From: Anaeromyxobacter diazotrophicus
Lineage (GTDB): Bacteria; Myxococcota; Myxococcia; Myxococcales; Anaeromyxobacteraceae
Assembly: GCF_013340205.1 (NCBI RefSeq)
Contig: NZ_BJTG01000002.1
Span: 456,001 to 520,000, forward strand
Direction: 5' to 3'
Length of the DNA stretch: 64,000 bases
Below the pieces are notes generated by a model. That model did not search any database, was not told the origin of the DNA, and saw only the letters and a program-made list of their open reading frames with translations. Positions 38,544-48,430 of this stretch are shown here, in pieces; position 1 is the stretch's first letter, and the number at the start of each line of letters is the position of its first letter. Position numbers and translations under genes: made by a program.

Positions 38544-41069
38544 TCAGCCGAGCCGCGCCCGCTTGAGCCGCAGCGCGTTGGCGATGACCGTCACCGACGA
38601 GAAGCTCATCGCGGCCGAGGCGATCATGGGCGAGAGCAGGATCCCGGAGAACGGGTAGAGCGCGCCGGCCGCCACCGGCACCCCGACCATGTTGTAGGCG
38701 AAGGCCCAGAACAGGTTCTGCCGGATGTTGCGGAGGGTGGCGCGCGACAGGCGCCGCGCCCGGACGATGCCGGCGAGGTCGCCGTGCAGGAGCGTCAGCC
38801 CCGCGCTCTCGATGGCCACGTCGGCGCCGGTGCCCATGGCGATGCCGACGTCCGCGGCCGCCAGCGCCGGGGCGTCGTTGACCCCGTCGCCCGCCATCGC
38901 GACGCGCTGGCCCGCCCCCTGGTGGCGTGCCACCACCGCCGCCTTGTCGCCGGGCAGCACCTCCGCCTCGACCTCGTCGATGCCGAGCTCCTTCGCCACC
39001 GCGAGCGCCGTGGCCCGCCGATCGCCGGTCACCATGACCACGCGGACGCCGCCGGCCTGGAGCGCCTTCACCGCCGCGGGGGCGCCGGGCTTCACGGGGT
39101 CCGCCACCGCCAGCAGCCCGGCCGCCGCGCCGTCGACCGCGGCCAGCACCACCGTCGCGCCGCCGGCCGCCAGCGCGTCGGCGCGCGCCGCGAGGTCGCC
39201 GGCCGGGATCCCCAGCTCGGCGAGGAGCGCCGCGTTGCCGAGGGCGACCGCACGCCCGTCGACCTCGCCCGCGACCCCCTTGCCCGGCACCGAACGGAAG
39301 GCGCGCGCCTCCGCGGGCGGGAGGCCCCGCTCCCGGGAGGCCGCCAGCACCGCCGCCGCGAGCGGGTGCTCGCTGGCGCGCTCCAGCGCGGCGGCGAGCC
39401 GGAGCAGCTCGGCCTCGGGGACCGCGCCGGTCGCCTCGACGCGGGCGAGGCGCGGCTTGCCGAGCGTGAGCGTCCCGGTCTTGTCGACGAGGAGGGTGTC
39501 GACGCGCGCCAGCCGCTCCAGCGCCTCGGCGTTCTTCACCAGCACGCCGGCCTGCGCGCCGCGGGTGGTGCCGACCATGATCGCCATGGGCGTCGCGAGC
39601 CCCAGCGCGCAGGGGCAGGCGATGATGAGCACCGCCACCGCGTTCATGAGGGCGTGGGCGAGGCGCGGCTCGGGGCCCAGGAGCGCCCAGGCGGCGAAGG
39701 TGAGCGCGGCGCTCGCCACCACCGCCGGCACGAACCAGGCCGCCACGGTGTCGGCGAGCCGCTGGATGGGTGCGCGGCTGCGCTGCGCCTCGGCCACCAT
39801 GCGGACGATCTGCGCCAGCAGGGTGTCCTTCCCGACGCGCTCGGCGCGGAACACGAAGCTGCCGGTCCCGTTGATCGTCGCGCCGGTGACGCGGTCGCCC
39901 GGGCCCTTCTCCACCGGGACGCTCTCGCCGGTGACCATCGACTCGTCGACGGCCGAGCCGCCCGAGACCACGGTGCCGTCCACCGGCACCTTCTCGCCGG
40001 GCCGGACCCGGAGGAGGTCGCCGGGCGTCACCTCCTCGATGGCGACGTCCGCCTCGCCGCCGCCCGGCGCGACGCGCCGCGCGGTCTTCGGGGCGAGCCC
40101 GAGGAGCGCCTGGAGCGCGCCGGAGACGCGGCCGCGCGCGCGCAGCTCGAGCACCTGGCCGAGCAGCACCAGCTCCACGATCACCGCCGCCGACTCGAAG
40201 TAGATGGGCACCGCGCCGTGCGCCCCGCGGAACGCCTCCGGGAACGCGCTGGCGGGGAGGAGCGTGGCGAGCGCGCTCTCGCCGAAGGCGGCCGCCGTCC
40301 CGAGCCCGATCAGGGTGAACATGTTGAAGTGCCGCGTGCGCAGGGACAGCCAGGCCCGCTCGAAGAAGGGCCACCCGCCCCAGAGGACCACCGGGGCGGA
40401 GAGGGCGAGCTGCAGCCACGCGTTCACGCGCGGGCCGAGCAGGTGGTCGGCCGACCAGCCCGCCGGGAGCCAGTGGCTCATCGCGAGGGCGAGGACCAGC
40501 GCGGCCGGGGCGAGGCCGAGCCAGAAGCGCCGGCTCATCCGCTCGAGCTCCGGGTTCTTCTCGCCCAGCGAGGGCATCCCGCCGACCACCAGCGGCTCGA
40601 GCGCCATGCCGCAGATCGGGCACGGCACCGGCTCCGGCTCGCGCACCTCCGGATCCATCGGGCAGACCCACACCACCTGGCCGCCGGGGGGCGGCGCCGG
40701 AGGCGGCGCGTCCTTCGGCATCCCGCCCGGCCCGTGCAGGAGATAGCGCTCGGGCTCGGCCTGGAACTTGGCGAGGCACTTCATGCTGCAGAAGTGGAAG
40801 GTCCGGCCGCCGTGCTCGAGGGAGCCGCCCTTGGGCGCCTTCGGGTTCACCTCCATCCCGCAGACCGGGTCGAGCGCGAACCAGCGCTCCGGCTCCGCCT
40901 CGAACGCCTGGCGGCAGCGGGCGCTGCAGAAGTGGTACCGGTACCGGCCGCGCTCGACGGTGCCGCCCTGCGGGTGCTCGGGGTCGACCAGCATGCCGCA
41001 CACGGGGTCGCGGGGCGGCACGGGCTGGCCGGCGGCGGGGGCGGCGGGCTGCGGGCTGGGGTCGGTCAT
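38544..41069 (-). CDS. copA: copper-translocating P1B-type ATPase with tandem YHS domains
   Basis: 841-residue heavy-metal pump. Two YHS metal-binding domains ([16 protein letters not shown]...FCSARC and [16 protein letters not shown]...FCSMKC, about 21-105) are followed by a small CPMDP...[11 protein letters not shown] metal-binding segment (about 130-155). These replace the usual GMxCxxC HMA domain. Eight helices, with the transport site Cys485-Pro486-Cys487 in helix 6, phosphorylated Asp529 in DKTGTLT, and [20 protein letters not shown] and the HP motif (SEHPLA). CPC is the monovalent copper (or silver) signature. The ATG at 41069 was chosen over an earlier in-frame start. Confidence 0.94.
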   Translation of the reverse strand: MTDPSPQPAAPAAGQPVPPRDPVCGMLVDPEHPQGGTVERGRYRYHFCSARCRQAFEAEPERWFALDPVCGMEVNPKAPKGGSLEHGGRTFHFCSMKCLAKFQAEPERYLLHGPGGMPKDAPPPAPPPGGQVVWVCPMDPEVREPEPVPCPICGMALEPLVVGGMPSLGEKNPELERMSRRFWLGLAPAALVLALAMSHWLPAGWSADHLLGPRVNAWLQLALSAPVVLWGGWPFFERAWLSLRTRHFNMFTLIGLGTAAAFGESALATLLPASAFPEAFRGAHGAVPIYFESAAVIVELVLLGQVLELRARGRVSGALQALLGLAPKTARRVAPGGGEADVAIEEVTPGDLLRVRPGEKVPVDGTVVSGGSAVDESMVTGESVPVEKGPGDRVTGATINGTGSFVFRAERVGKDTLLAQIVRMVAEAQRSRAPIQRLADTVAAWFVPAVVASAALTFAAWALLGPEPRLAHALMNAVAVLIIACPCALGLATPMAIMVGTTRGAQAGVLVKNAEALERLARVDTLLVDKTGTLTLGKPRLARVEATGAVPEAELLRLAAALERASEHPLAAAVLAASRERGLPPAEARAFRSVPGKGVAGEVDGRAVALGNAALLAELGIPAGDLAARADALAAGGATVVLAAVDGAAAGLLAVADPVKPGAPAAVKALQAGGVRVVMVTGDRRATALAVAKELGIDEVEAEVLPGDKAAVVARHQGAGQRVAMAGDGVNDAPALAAADVGIAMGTGADVAIESAGLTLLHGDLAGIVRARRLSRATLRNIRQNLFWAFAYNMVGVPVAAGALYPFSGILLSPMIASAAMSFSSVTVIANALRLKRARLG

Positions 41070-41140
41070 GGAGGGGCGAGGATCTAGCGGACCAGGGCCG
41101 CCGTCCACCACCCATCAGAGCCGCCGCCGGGCGGCGCGGT

Positions 41141-41524
41141 TCAGGGCGCGTGCGCGGTGCCGCCCGGCGGCGCCGCGAAGCGATCGACCATTCGCACCAC
41201 GTCGTCGAGGTCGAACGGCTTCTCCAGCCAGGCGTCCGCGCCGATCTCCTGGGCGCGGGCGCGCGCGTCCTCGGCGGCGGTCACCACCACGATGGGCGCC
41301 GGGTGGCCGTAGCGGGCGCGGTACTCGCGCGCGAACTCCCAGCCGTTCATGACCGGCATCCGCATGTCGAGCAGGATGACCGCCGGCATGCGCTCCTCGA
41401 CGCGGGCCAGCGCCTGGAGCCCGTCGCTCGCCACCGCCACCTCGTGCCCGGCGTCGCGGAGGATCATCTCGACCAGGGAGAGGAGGTCGGGGTCGTCCTC
41501 CACCACCAGCACGCCGCCGCTCAT
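41141..41524 (-). CDS. single-domain response regulator
   Basis: 127-residue receiver domain with no output domain. Asp10/Asp11, phospho-acceptor Asp53 in LLDMRMP, Thr82 and Lys102 are all present. A short Gly/Pro tail follows. It starts within the stop of the histidine kinase gene (ATGA), so the two are cotranslated and are very likely partners. Signalling output must go through another protein. The gene lies 71 bases from the start of the copper ATPase on the same strand. Confidence 0.93.
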   Translation of the reverse strand: MSGGVLVVEDDPDLLSLVEMILRDAGHEVAVASDGLQALARVEERMPAVILLDMRMPVMNGWEFAREYRARYGHPAPIVVVTAAEDARARAQEIGADAWLEKPFDLDDVVRMVDRFAAPPGGTAHAP

Positions 41525-42810
41525 GCCGCCTCCTCCGGCGCGAGCGGCAGGCTGAAGGAGAAGGTGGAGCCCTGCCCGGGGGAGCTCTCGAACCAGATCC
41601 GGCCGCCGTGGCGGGCGACGATCTCGCGGCTGGCGTCGAGCCCGATGCCGAGCCCGCCGTAGTCGTGGTCGGTGCCGGCGTGCGCCCGGTAGAAGCGCTC
41701 GAACACCCGCGCCTGGCGCTCGCGGGGGATGCCGAGGCCGTGGTCGCGCACCGAGACCACCGCCTCCGCGTCGAGGCGCTTGATCTCCGCCTCGACGTCC
41801 CCGCCCTGCGGCGAGAAGCGCACCGCGTTCTCGAGCAGGCTCGCCACCACCTGCCCGATGCGATCGCGGTCGGCCAGGACGTGGGTGGGCGGGGCGGGCG
41901 CGACCAGGATCCGGCGGCCCTCCACCTCGGTCCGGACGGTGATCGCCACCTCCGCCACCAGCCGCGGCAGGTCGAACCGCTCGCGCGACAGCTCGGCCGC
42001 CCCGACGCGGAACCGCGACACGTCGAGGAGCTGCTGCACCATCCGCGTCATCCGGTCGATCTGGCGCGCGATGACCTCGAGGGCGTTCGCGTCCCCCTGC
42101 CCGCGCTTGTGCATGAGCTGCGCGTAGGCCTTCACCACCGCCAGGGGGGTCTTGAACTCGTGGGCGGCGGTGGCGAGGAAGTCCTCGCGCATCTCCTCGA
42201 AGCGCCGCACCTCGCTGATGTCGCGCACCACCGCCACCGCCAGGCGCGCCGGGCCGTCCTGGCGCGATCGCACCGGCGAGGAGGAGATGCTGATGAAGAG
42301 CTCGCGGCCGTCGAAGCGCCGCACCAGCGCCTCGAAGCCGCTCACCCGCTCGGGCGCCCGGGAGCGGCGGAGCACGAGGCGCGGGACGTCGAGCGGCCGG
42401 CCGTCCGCGTGCCGGAGGTCGACCCGCTCGACCAGCGCGCCCAGCGGCACGAGCAGCTCCTGCCGATCGCGCGCGCCGGCGAGCTCGACCGCGGCGCGGT
42501 TCACGTCCACCACCCGCCCCTCGCGGTTCACCACCAGCACCGCGTCGGGCATGCTGTCGAGGACCGTCCGCAGCTCCTCGTCGTGGACGCGCAGCTCGGC
42601 GTGCTGGCCCCGCAGGAGGACGTAGAGCAGCAGGCCCGTCCCGGCGAGGAACACGAGGGCCTTGGCCGCGTGCAGGGGCGCGCGCCACTCCGGCGGCGCG
42701 CCGAGCAGATCGACCAAGCTGTCCGTCGCGAAGATCCAGGCCACGCCGAGGACGGCGTACGCGAGGACCATCCGCGCGGGCGACATCGCGCTACGCCGGC
42801 GGCCGCTCAC
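41521..42810 (-). CDS. membrane sensor histidine kinase with PAS domain
   Basis: 429 residues. Two helices (about 14-32 and 48-67) with only a short external loop, a PAS domain (about 80-200, TVLDSMPDAVLVVNREGRVVDVN in form), and HisKA with His217 in TAAHEFKTPL. HATPase motifs follow: LLENAVRFSP, DHGLGIP, FERFYRA and GLGIGL. The small loop suggests that sensing is cytoplasmic (PAS) or in the membrane. GTG start chosen; the ATG at 42786 would shorten it by eight residues. Operon with the receiver protein and perhaps with copA. Confidence 0.93.
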   Translation of the reverse strand: MSGRRRSAMSPARMVLAYAVLGVAWIFATDSLVDLLGAPPEWRAPLHAAKALVFLAGTGLLLYVLLRGQHAELRVHDEELRTVLDSMPDAVLVVNREGRVVDVNRAAVELAGARDRQELLVPLGALVERVDLRHADGRPLDVPRLVLRRSRAPERVSGFEALVRRFDGRELFISISSSPVRSRQDGPARLAVAVVRDISEVRRFEEMREDFLATAAHEFKTPLAVVKAYAQLMHKRGQGDANALEVIARQIDRMTRMVQQLLDVSRFRVGAAELSRERFDLPRLVAEVAITVRTEVEGRRILVAPAPPTHVLADRDRIGQVVASLLENAVRFSPQGGDVEAEIKRLDAEAVVSVRDHGLGIPRERQARVFERFYRAHAGTDHDYGGLGIGLDASREIVARHGGRIWFESSPGQGSTFSFSLPLAPEEAA

Positions 42811-42955
42811 GGCACCTCTCTACGCGGAACCCGCCCCTCCCGTCAGGACCTCGCACGGGGCGTGGCCCCCTGGACCCGCCGCGCCGGCGGCGCGGCGAAC
42901 GAGGGACACGCGCCGCGGGGAAGGCGCGCGCCCGTGTGCTATAAGCCGCGCCGGC

Positions 42956-44101
42956 ATGGCCGGAACGGATGAGATCCTCATCGTCGCCACCGAGGCGAGC
43001 GGCGACCTGCACGCGGCGCGCGTGCTGGAGGAGCTGCGCCTGCTCCGGCCCGGCCTGCGCGCCTTCGGGATGGGCGGCCCCCGGCTGCGGGCCGCCGGCT
43101 TCGACGCGCTGCGCGACGCGGAGGAGATGTCGGTCATGGGCGTGGCCGAGGTGCTCCCCAGGATCCCCGCCATCCTCCGCATCCTGGGCGAGCTGGCGGC
43201 GGCCGCCGCGGCCCGCCGCCCGGGGGTGGCGCTCCTCGTCGACTCGCCCGACTTCAACCTCCCCCTCGCGAAGCGCCTCAAGCGCGCCGGGGTCCCGGTC
43301 GTCTACTACGTGTCGCCCTCGGTGTGGGCCTGGCGGCGCGGGCGCGTGAAGACCATCGCGCGGGTGGTCGACCGGATGCTGTGCATCCTCCCCTTCGAGG
43401 AGCGGTTCTACGCCGGCACCGGGGTCTCCGCCCGCTTCGTCGGCCACCCGCTGCTCGAGCGGCCGCCCCCCGGCCCGGCGGCCGGCTACCGCGCCGCGCT
43501 CGGGCTCGCGCCCTCCCGGACGACGGTCGCGCTCGTGCCGGGGAGCCGGCGCTCGGAGCTCGAGCGCATCTTCCCGCCCATGCTCGAGGCGGCCGAGCGG
43601 ATCCGGGCCGCCCACCCGGACGTCCAGTTCGTCGTGCCGGTCGCCGCCACGCTCTCCGAGGCGGCCCTCAGGCCCTTCCTCGCGCGCCACGCCGCGCTCG
43701 ACGTCAAGCTCGCGCCGGGGCGCGTGGACGAGGCGGTCGGCGCCGCCGACGCCGCCCTGGTGAAGAGCGGGACCTCGGTGCTCGAGGCCGCCCTCATGCT
43801 GCGCCCGATGGTCGTGGTGTACCGGCTGTCGTGGCTCAGCTACCTCGTCGGCCGGCTGTTCGTCCGGCTGGCGCACTTCGCGCTCGTCAACCTCCTCGCC
43901 GGGCGGACCCTGGTCCCGGAGCTGCTGCAGCGCCAGGCGTCGCCCGAGCGCATGGCGGCCGAGGTGCTCACCTTGCTCGACGACGGCGCCGCGCGCGCCG
44001 AGCAGCTCCGCGGACTGGCGGAGGTGCGCGCCTCGCTCGGGGAGCCTGGGGCCCCGCGCCGCGTGGCGGAAGAACTGCTCACCCACCTCGAGACGACATG
44101 A
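42956..44101 (+). CDS. lpxB: lipid-A-disaccharide synthase
   Basis: GT19 enzyme that joins UDP-2,3-diacylglucosamine and lipid X to make the lipid A disaccharide at the inner membrane. 381 residues, close to the E. coli length. ILIVATEASGDLHAARVLEEL, GMGGPRLRAAGFD, VGVALLVDSPDFNLPLAKRLK-type sequence, YYVSPSVWAWRRGRVKTI and GTSVLEAALMLRPMVVVYRLS are the family blocks. Unlike most genomes it is not next to lpxA/lpxD here. ATGA overlap with the next gene. Confidence 0.95.
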   Translation: MAGTDEILIVATEASGDLHAARVLEELRLLRPGLRAFGMGGPRLRAAGFDALRDAEEMSVMGVAEVLPRIPAILRILGELAAAAAARRPGVALLVDSPDFNLPLAKRLKRAGVPVVYYVSPSVWAWRRGRVKTIARVVDRMLCILPFEERFYAGTGVSARFVGHPLLERPPPGPAAGYRAALGLAPSRTTVALVPGSRRSELERIFPPMLEAAERIRAAHPDVQFVVPVAATLSEAALRPFLARHAALDVKLAPGRVDEAVGAADAALVKSGTSVLEAALMLRPMVVVYRLSWLSYLVGRLFVRLAHFALVNLLAGRTLVPELLQRQASPERMAAEVLTLLDDGAARAEQLRGLAEVRASLGEPGAPRRVAEELLTHLETT

Positions 44102-44832
44102 CCTCCTCACCGAACCGACGGCGCGCGCTGGTGTGCCTGCCCACCTACGACGAGCGCGAGAACCTCGAGCCCATCGTCCGGGCGATCCTGGACGCCTCTC
44201 CCGAGCTCGAGATCCTCGTCATCGACGACAACTCGCCCGACGGGACGGGCGAGCTGGCGGACCGCCTCGCCGCGGCCGAGCCGCGCCTGCACGTGCTCCA
44301 CCGGCCGGGCAAGGCCGGCCTGGGCAAGGCGTACCTGGCCGGGTTCGCCTGGGCGCTCGAGCGCGGGTACGCGCTCGTGCTGGAGATGGACGCCGACTTC
44401 TCGCACAACCCGCGCTACCTGCCGCGCATGATCGAGCTGGCCGGCGAGGCCGACCTCGTCCTCGGCTCGCGCAACGTCGCCGGCGGCGGGACGGTGAACT
44501 GGGGCCTCGGCCGCAAGCTCCTCTCGCGCGGCGGCTCGCTCTACGCCCGCACCATCCTCGGGCTGCCCGTCCGCGACCTCACCGGCGGGTTCAAGTGCTT
44601 CCGCCGCGAGGTGCTCGAGGCCATCGACCTCCCCACGGTCGAGTGCTCCGGCTACGCGTTCCAGATCGAGCTCACCTACCGGACCGTCAAGAAGGGGTTC
44701 CGGGTGGTCGAGACCCCCATCGTCTTCGAGGACCGCCGGGTGGGGCACTCGAAGATGTCGCGGCGGATCGTGCTGGAAGCCATCTCGAAGGTGTGGTCGA
44801 TTCGGCGGAGCGGCTTCGCCAGGACCACGTGA
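44098..44832 (+). CDS. DPM1-like polyprenol-phosphate mannosyltransferase, GT2
   Basis: 244-residue soluble GT2 enzyme without C-terminal membrane helices. LVCLPTYDERENLEPIVRAIL, VIDDNSPDGTGELAD, the metal-binding DAD in LEMDADFSHNP, GSRNVAGG and DLTGGFKCFRREVLE are diagnostic of Dpm1/Ppm1-type enzymes that make polyprenyl-phosphate-linked mannose (or another hexose) as a donor for periplasmic transferases. No membrane-embedded acceptor transferase is adjacent. Overlaps lpxB and MarC by 4 bases each. Confidence 0.92.
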   Translation: MTSSPNRRRALVCLPTYDERENLEPIVRAILDASPELEILVIDDNSPDGTGELADRLAAAEPRLHVLHRPGKAGLGKAYLAGFAWALERGYALVLEMDADFSHNPRYLPRMIELAGEADLVLGSRNVAGGGTVNWGLGRKLLSRGGSLYARTILGLPVRDLTGGFKCFRREVLEAIDLPTVECSGYAFQIELTYRTVKKGFRVVETPIVFEDRRVGHSKMSRRIVLEAISKVWSIRRSGFARTT

Positions 44833-45482
44833 CCAGAGAGCTCTTCACCTTCGCCTTCGTCTGCCTCTCCGCGGTCTTCGTGGTGGTGGACCCGTTCGCG
44901 GCGGTGCCGTTCTTCCTCGCCATGACGGCGGGCGACGACGCGGCCAGCAAGCGCGAGACGGCGCGGCGGGCGGCCTTCGCCGCCGGGGCGGTGCTGGCCG
45001 GCTTCGCGCTCACCGGGGCGGTCGTCTTCCGGGTGCTCGGCATCAGCCTGGGCGCCTTCAAGATCGCGGGCGGCGTGCTGCTCCTCATCATGGCGGTCGA
45101 CATGCTCCGCACCCGGCCCTCCGAGGCGCGCATCACCGCCGGCGAGGTCGAGTCGGGCGTGTCCAAGGACGACGTCGCCATCGTGCCGCTCGCCATGCCG
45201 CTCCTGGCCGGCCCCGGCTCGATCGCGACGGTGGTGGTGCTCATGGGGCGCGCCCGCTCGGCGCACGCCTGGCACGCGCTGGCGGTGCTGGCCGCCATCG
45301 CGATCACCGCCTTCGCGGCCTACCTCATCATGCGCGGCGCGGTGCAGGTCGACCGCGTGCTCGGCCGGACCGGGCTCAACATCCTGGAGCGCGCCAGCGG
45401 CCTCCTGCTCGCCGCCATCGCCATCCAGTTCATGATCGACGGCGTCGGGGAGTCGCTGCCCGGGCTCCTGCAGCGGGTCTGA
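44829..45482 (+). CDS. MarC-family integral membrane protein
   Basis: 217 residues with six helices. FVVVDPFAAVPFFLAMT and PLAMPLLAGPGSIATVVVLM are the two conserved MarC blocks, with Pro/Asp in the first and the Ala-Gly-Pro-Gly in the second. Function is unresolved (no proven role in drug resistance). GTG start overlapping the previous stop (GTGA). Convergent with the DMT permease downstream, with 36 bases between. Confidence 0.92.
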   Translation: MTRELFTFAFVCLSAVFVVVDPFAAVPFFLAMTAGDDAASKRETARRAAFAAGAVLAGFALTGAVVFRVLGISLGAFKIAGGVLLLIMAVDMLRTRPSEARITAGEVESGVSKDDVAIVPLAMPLLAGPGSIATVVVLMGRARSAHAWHALAVLAAIAITAFAAYLIMRGAVQVDRVLGRTGLNILERASGLLLAAIAIQFMIDGVGESLPGLLQRV

Positions 45483-45518
45483 CGCGCCTCCGGCCCGCCG
45501 GCCCGCGAGGTCGATCGG

Positions 45519-46421
45519 TCAGCCCGCCTCGTCCGCCGCCACCTCGCGGGCGGCCGGCTCGCCGCTCGCGGCCAGGACCACCCCCCCGAGCAGCACCAGC
45601 CCGCCCACCAGCTGCGTCGCCGTCGGCCGCTCGCCCAGCACCGGGATGGCGAGCACGGTGGACATGACCGGCTCGGCCAGGATGGTGACCGCCACGAAGG
45701 TCCCGGAGAGCCAGCGCAGGGACCAGTTGAGGAGCGAGTGCCCGAGGAGCTGCGGCACCACGGCCAGGAGCGCGAGCGCGGCCCAGGTGCGCGCCCCGTA
45801 GCCGGCGAGCGGCGTGCCCGCCGCGAGCGCGAGCGCGAGCAGGCCGAGCGCGGCGGCCGGGTAGACCACGCCCACGTACGCGCCGAGCGAGAGCCGCGCC
45901 CGGACCCGCCGCCCGGCCACGAAGTAGAGCGCCGCCGCCACCGCCCCGGCGAGCGCCAGCGCGTCGCCCGCGAGCGCGCGCGGGCCGAGCGCGAGGTCGC
46001 CCCCCGCCATGGCCGCGCCGCCGGCCACCGCCAGCGCGATCCCGCCCGCCACCCGCGGCGCGATGCGCTCGCCGAGGAGCGCGCGCGACAGGAGCGCCAC
46101 CCACACCGGCTGGGTGGTGACGAGCGCCACCGACGAGGCCACCGAGGTGAGCCGGAGCGAGCTCACCCAGGTGGCGAAGTGGAGCGCCAGCGCGAGCCCC
46201 GCGCCGGCGAGGAGCCCCAGCGCCCGCCGGTCGAGCGCGCCGAGCTCGGCGCGGCGCCGCAGGAGCGCGAAGGCGAGCGCGGCCGCGCCGGCGAGCACGA
46301 GGCGCCAGGCGGCCACCGCCAGCGCCGGCGCGTCGGCCAGCCGGACCAGGATGGCGGCCCAGGAGACCGAGAGGACGCCGAGCGCGAGGCCGGCCCGGAC
46401 GCGGCGCGGGGTAGGGGTCAT
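45519..46421 (-). CDS. EamA/DMT-superfamily permease
   Basis: 300 residues, ten helices in two EamA repeats (ALGVLSVSWAAILVRLAD...; ALALHFATWVSSLRLTSVASSVALVTTQPVWVALL in the first; GHSLLNWSLRWLSGTFVAVTILAEPVMSTVLAIPVLGE in the second). Different from the permease at 23333 in length and motifs. Substrate unknown. Monocistronic and divergent from the acyl-CoA synthetase gene. Confidence 0.88.
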   Translation of the reverse strand: MTPTPRRVRAGLALGVLSVSWAAILVRLADAPALAVAAWRLVLAGAAALAFALLRRRAELGALDRRALGLLAGAGLALALHFATWVSSLRLTSVASSVALVTTQPVWVALLSRALLGERIAPRVAGGIALAVAGGAAMAGGDLALGPRALAGDALALAGAVAAALYFVAGRRVRARLSLGAYVGVVYPAAALGLLALALAAGTPLAGYGARTWAALALLAVVPQLLGHSLLNWSLRWLSGTFVAVTILAEPVMSTVLAIPVLGERPTATQLVGGLVLLGGVVLAASGEPAAREVAADEAG

Positions 46422-46524
46422 CGGCGCAGCGTTGTAGCGCGGCGCGGCGCGCGCCGGACGACAAAGCGCCTGGCGGCGGGCGGCGCCGGTCTGCCATCAT
46501 GGCGTGCCCACCCGAGGAGAACCC

Positions 46525-48213
46525 ATGCCCTCCACCGAGGCGTTCCGGCGCGCCCGCGACTTCCTGCTGCAGCACCGCGACGACTACGAGGCCGCCTACC
46601 GCGGGTTCCGCTGGCCGGTGCTGGACCGGTTCAACTGGGCGCTCGACTGGTTCGACGTGCTGGCCGAGGGCAACCGGCAGACCGCGCTCCACATCGTGGA
46701 GGACGACGGCCGCGAGGTGAAGCTCGGCTACGGCGAGCTGGCGGAGCGCTCGAACCGGGTGGCGGTCTTCTTCCGGCGCCTGGGGGTGCAGCGCGGCGAC
46801 CGGCTCCTCATGATGCTCGACAACTCGGTGCCCATCTGGGAGGTGATGCTGGCCGCCATGAAGCTCGGGGCGGTGATCATCCCCGCCACCTCGCTCCTCA
46901 CGCCCGAGGACCTGCGCGACCGGCTCGACCGCGGCAAGGTGAAGCACGTCGTGACGGATCCGGCCGGGGCCGAGAAGCTGCGCGCGGTGGACGGCGGCTA
47001 CTCCAAGGTGGTCGTGGGGGAGAAGGTCCCCGGCTGGACCCCCTACGAGCAGGCCTACGCGGAGCCGGCCATCTTCTTCCCCAAGGCCGACACCTACCCG
47101 AACCACCCGGTGCTGCTCTACTTCACCTCGGGTACCACCGCGAAGCCCAAGCTCGTCCTGCACACCCACGCCAGCTACCCGGTGGGCCACCTCTCCACCA
47201 TGTACTGGCTGGGCGTCCGCGCGGGCGACGTCCACATGAACATCAGCTCGCCGGGATGGGGGAAGCACGCCTGGTCGAACTTCTTCGCGCCCTTCAACGC
47301 GGGCGCGACCGTGTTCGTCCACAACTACGCCCGCTTCCAGGCGCGCCGCACGCTGGAGGTGCTGGCGCGCCACGAGATCACCACCCTGTGCGCCCCGCCC
47401 ACCGTCTGGCGGCTCGTCATCCAGGAGGATCTCGCCGCGCACCCGGTGAAGCTGCGCGAGGCGCTCAGCGCCGGCGAGCCGCTCAACCCGGAGGTCATCG
47501 ATCGCATCCAGCGGGCGTGGGGGGTCGCGATCCGCGACGGCTACGGGCAGACCGAGACCACCTGCCAGATCGGCAACTCGCCCGGGCAGCGGATGAAGCC
47601 CGGGTCGATGGGCCGGCCCATGCCCGGGTTCTCGGTGAAGCTCCTCGACGGGGACGGCCGGGAGGCGGACGAGGGCGAGCTGGCCCTCGGCCTCACGCCG
47701 CGGCCGACCGGCCTCATGGCGGGGTACCTCGACGACCCCGAGCTCACCGAGTTCGTCACCCGCGACGGCTACTACCGGACCGGGGACGTCGCGAGCCGCG
47801 ACGCCGACGGGTACATCACCTACGTCGGGCGCTCGGACGACGTGTTCAAGAGCTCCGACTACCGCATCAGCCCGTTCGAGCTGGAGAGCGCGCTCATCGA
47901 GCACGAGGCGGTGGCCGAGGCGGCGGTGGTGCCGAGCCCGGATCCGGTGCGGGGGCTCGTGCCGAAGGCGTTCTGCATCCTGCGGCCGGGGCACGCGCCG
48001 ACGCGCGAGCTGGCGCTCGAGCTCTTCCGCTTCCTGCGCCGCCGCCTGGCGCCCTACAAGCGGGTGCGCCGGCTCGAGTTCGCCGACCTGCCGAAGACCA
48101 TCTCCGGCAAGATCCGCCGGGTGGAGCTGCGCCGCGCGGAGGCCGCCCGCTCGCTGGAGTCCCACGGGAGCCAGGAGTTCTGGCAGGACGACTTCCCCGA
48201 GCTGAAGAGCTGA
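46525..48213 (+). CDS. AMP-forming acyl-CoA synthetase (medium-chain/benzoate CoA ligase type)
   Basis: 562-residue ANL-superfamily enzyme that activates a carboxylic acid to acyl-CoA through acyl-AMP. The N-terminus (FNWALDWFDVLAEGN) is typical of the medium-chain/acetyl-CoA-synthetase-like group. P-loop YFTSGTTAKPKLVLHTH near 199-215, A5 GYGQTETT, A7 YRTGDVASRDADGYITYVGRSDD, and catalytic Lys529 in KTISGKIRR. The ATG at 46525 has GAGGAG 8-13 bases upstream. Chain length or aromatic preference cannot be told. A GC hairpin lies about 30 bases after the stop. Confidence 0.93.
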   Translation: MPSTEAFRRARDFLLQHRDDYEAAYRGFRWPVLDRFNWALDWFDVLAEGNRQTALHIVEDDGREVKLGYGELAERSNRVAVFFRRLGVQRGDRLLMMLDNSVPIWEVMLAAMKLGAVIIPATSLLTPEDLRDRLDRGKVKHVVTDPAGAEKLRAVDGGYSKVVVGEKVPGWTPYEQAYAEPAIFFPKADTYPNHPVLLYFTSGTTAKPKLVLHTHASYPVGHLSTMYWLGVRAGDVHMNISSPGWGKHAWSNFFAPFNAGATVFVHNYARFQARRTLEVLARHEITTLCAPPTVWRLVIQEDLAAHPVKLREALSAGEPLNPEVIDRIQRAWGVAIRDGYGQTETTCQIGNSPGQRMKPGSMGRPMPGFSVKLLDGDGREADEGELALGLTPRPTGLMAGYLDDPELTEFVTRDGYYRTGDVASRDADGYITYVGRSDDVFKSSDYRISPFELESALIEHEAVAEAAVVPSPDPVRGLVPKAFCILRPGHAPTRELALELFRFLRRRLAPYKRVRRLEFADLPKTISGKIRRVELRRAEAARSLESHGSQEFWQDDFPELKS

Positions 48214-48242
48214 GGGCCGCTGCCCGCTTGCGCCGATCTCGC

Positions 48243-48260
48243 GGGGCCGAAACAGGCCCC
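48243..48260. terminator. possible terminator hairpin after the acyl-CoA synthetase gene
   Basis: GGGGCC and GGCCCC flank the loop GAAACA, 30 bases after the stop. No T-run follows, so it is a weak candidate. Confidence 0.35.
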
Positions 48261-48430
48261 GGGCGCCGCGCGCCGGCTGGCTCGGGAGCGCCCTGCCGCA
48301 GCCCCGTCCGGAGGGTGCGCGGGAGGGCCCGCGCGGCGCAGCGCCGTGATAAGTGAAGTCGAGTCGGTTCTCGAAGCCGGCGCGCGGCCGGCTCCAGGGC
48401 GAAGGTCCTCTTCTCAGGGAGACGTCAGCC

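Noticed and set aside
38179..41115. 978-residue minus-strand frame overlapping the copper ATPase
   Set aside because: A frame-shifted shadow of copA on the same strand; all catalytic motifs are in the other frame.
42940..42945. TATAAG as a -10 box for lpxB
   Set aside because: Only 10 bases before the ATG, with no -35 match at 16-18 bases upstream.
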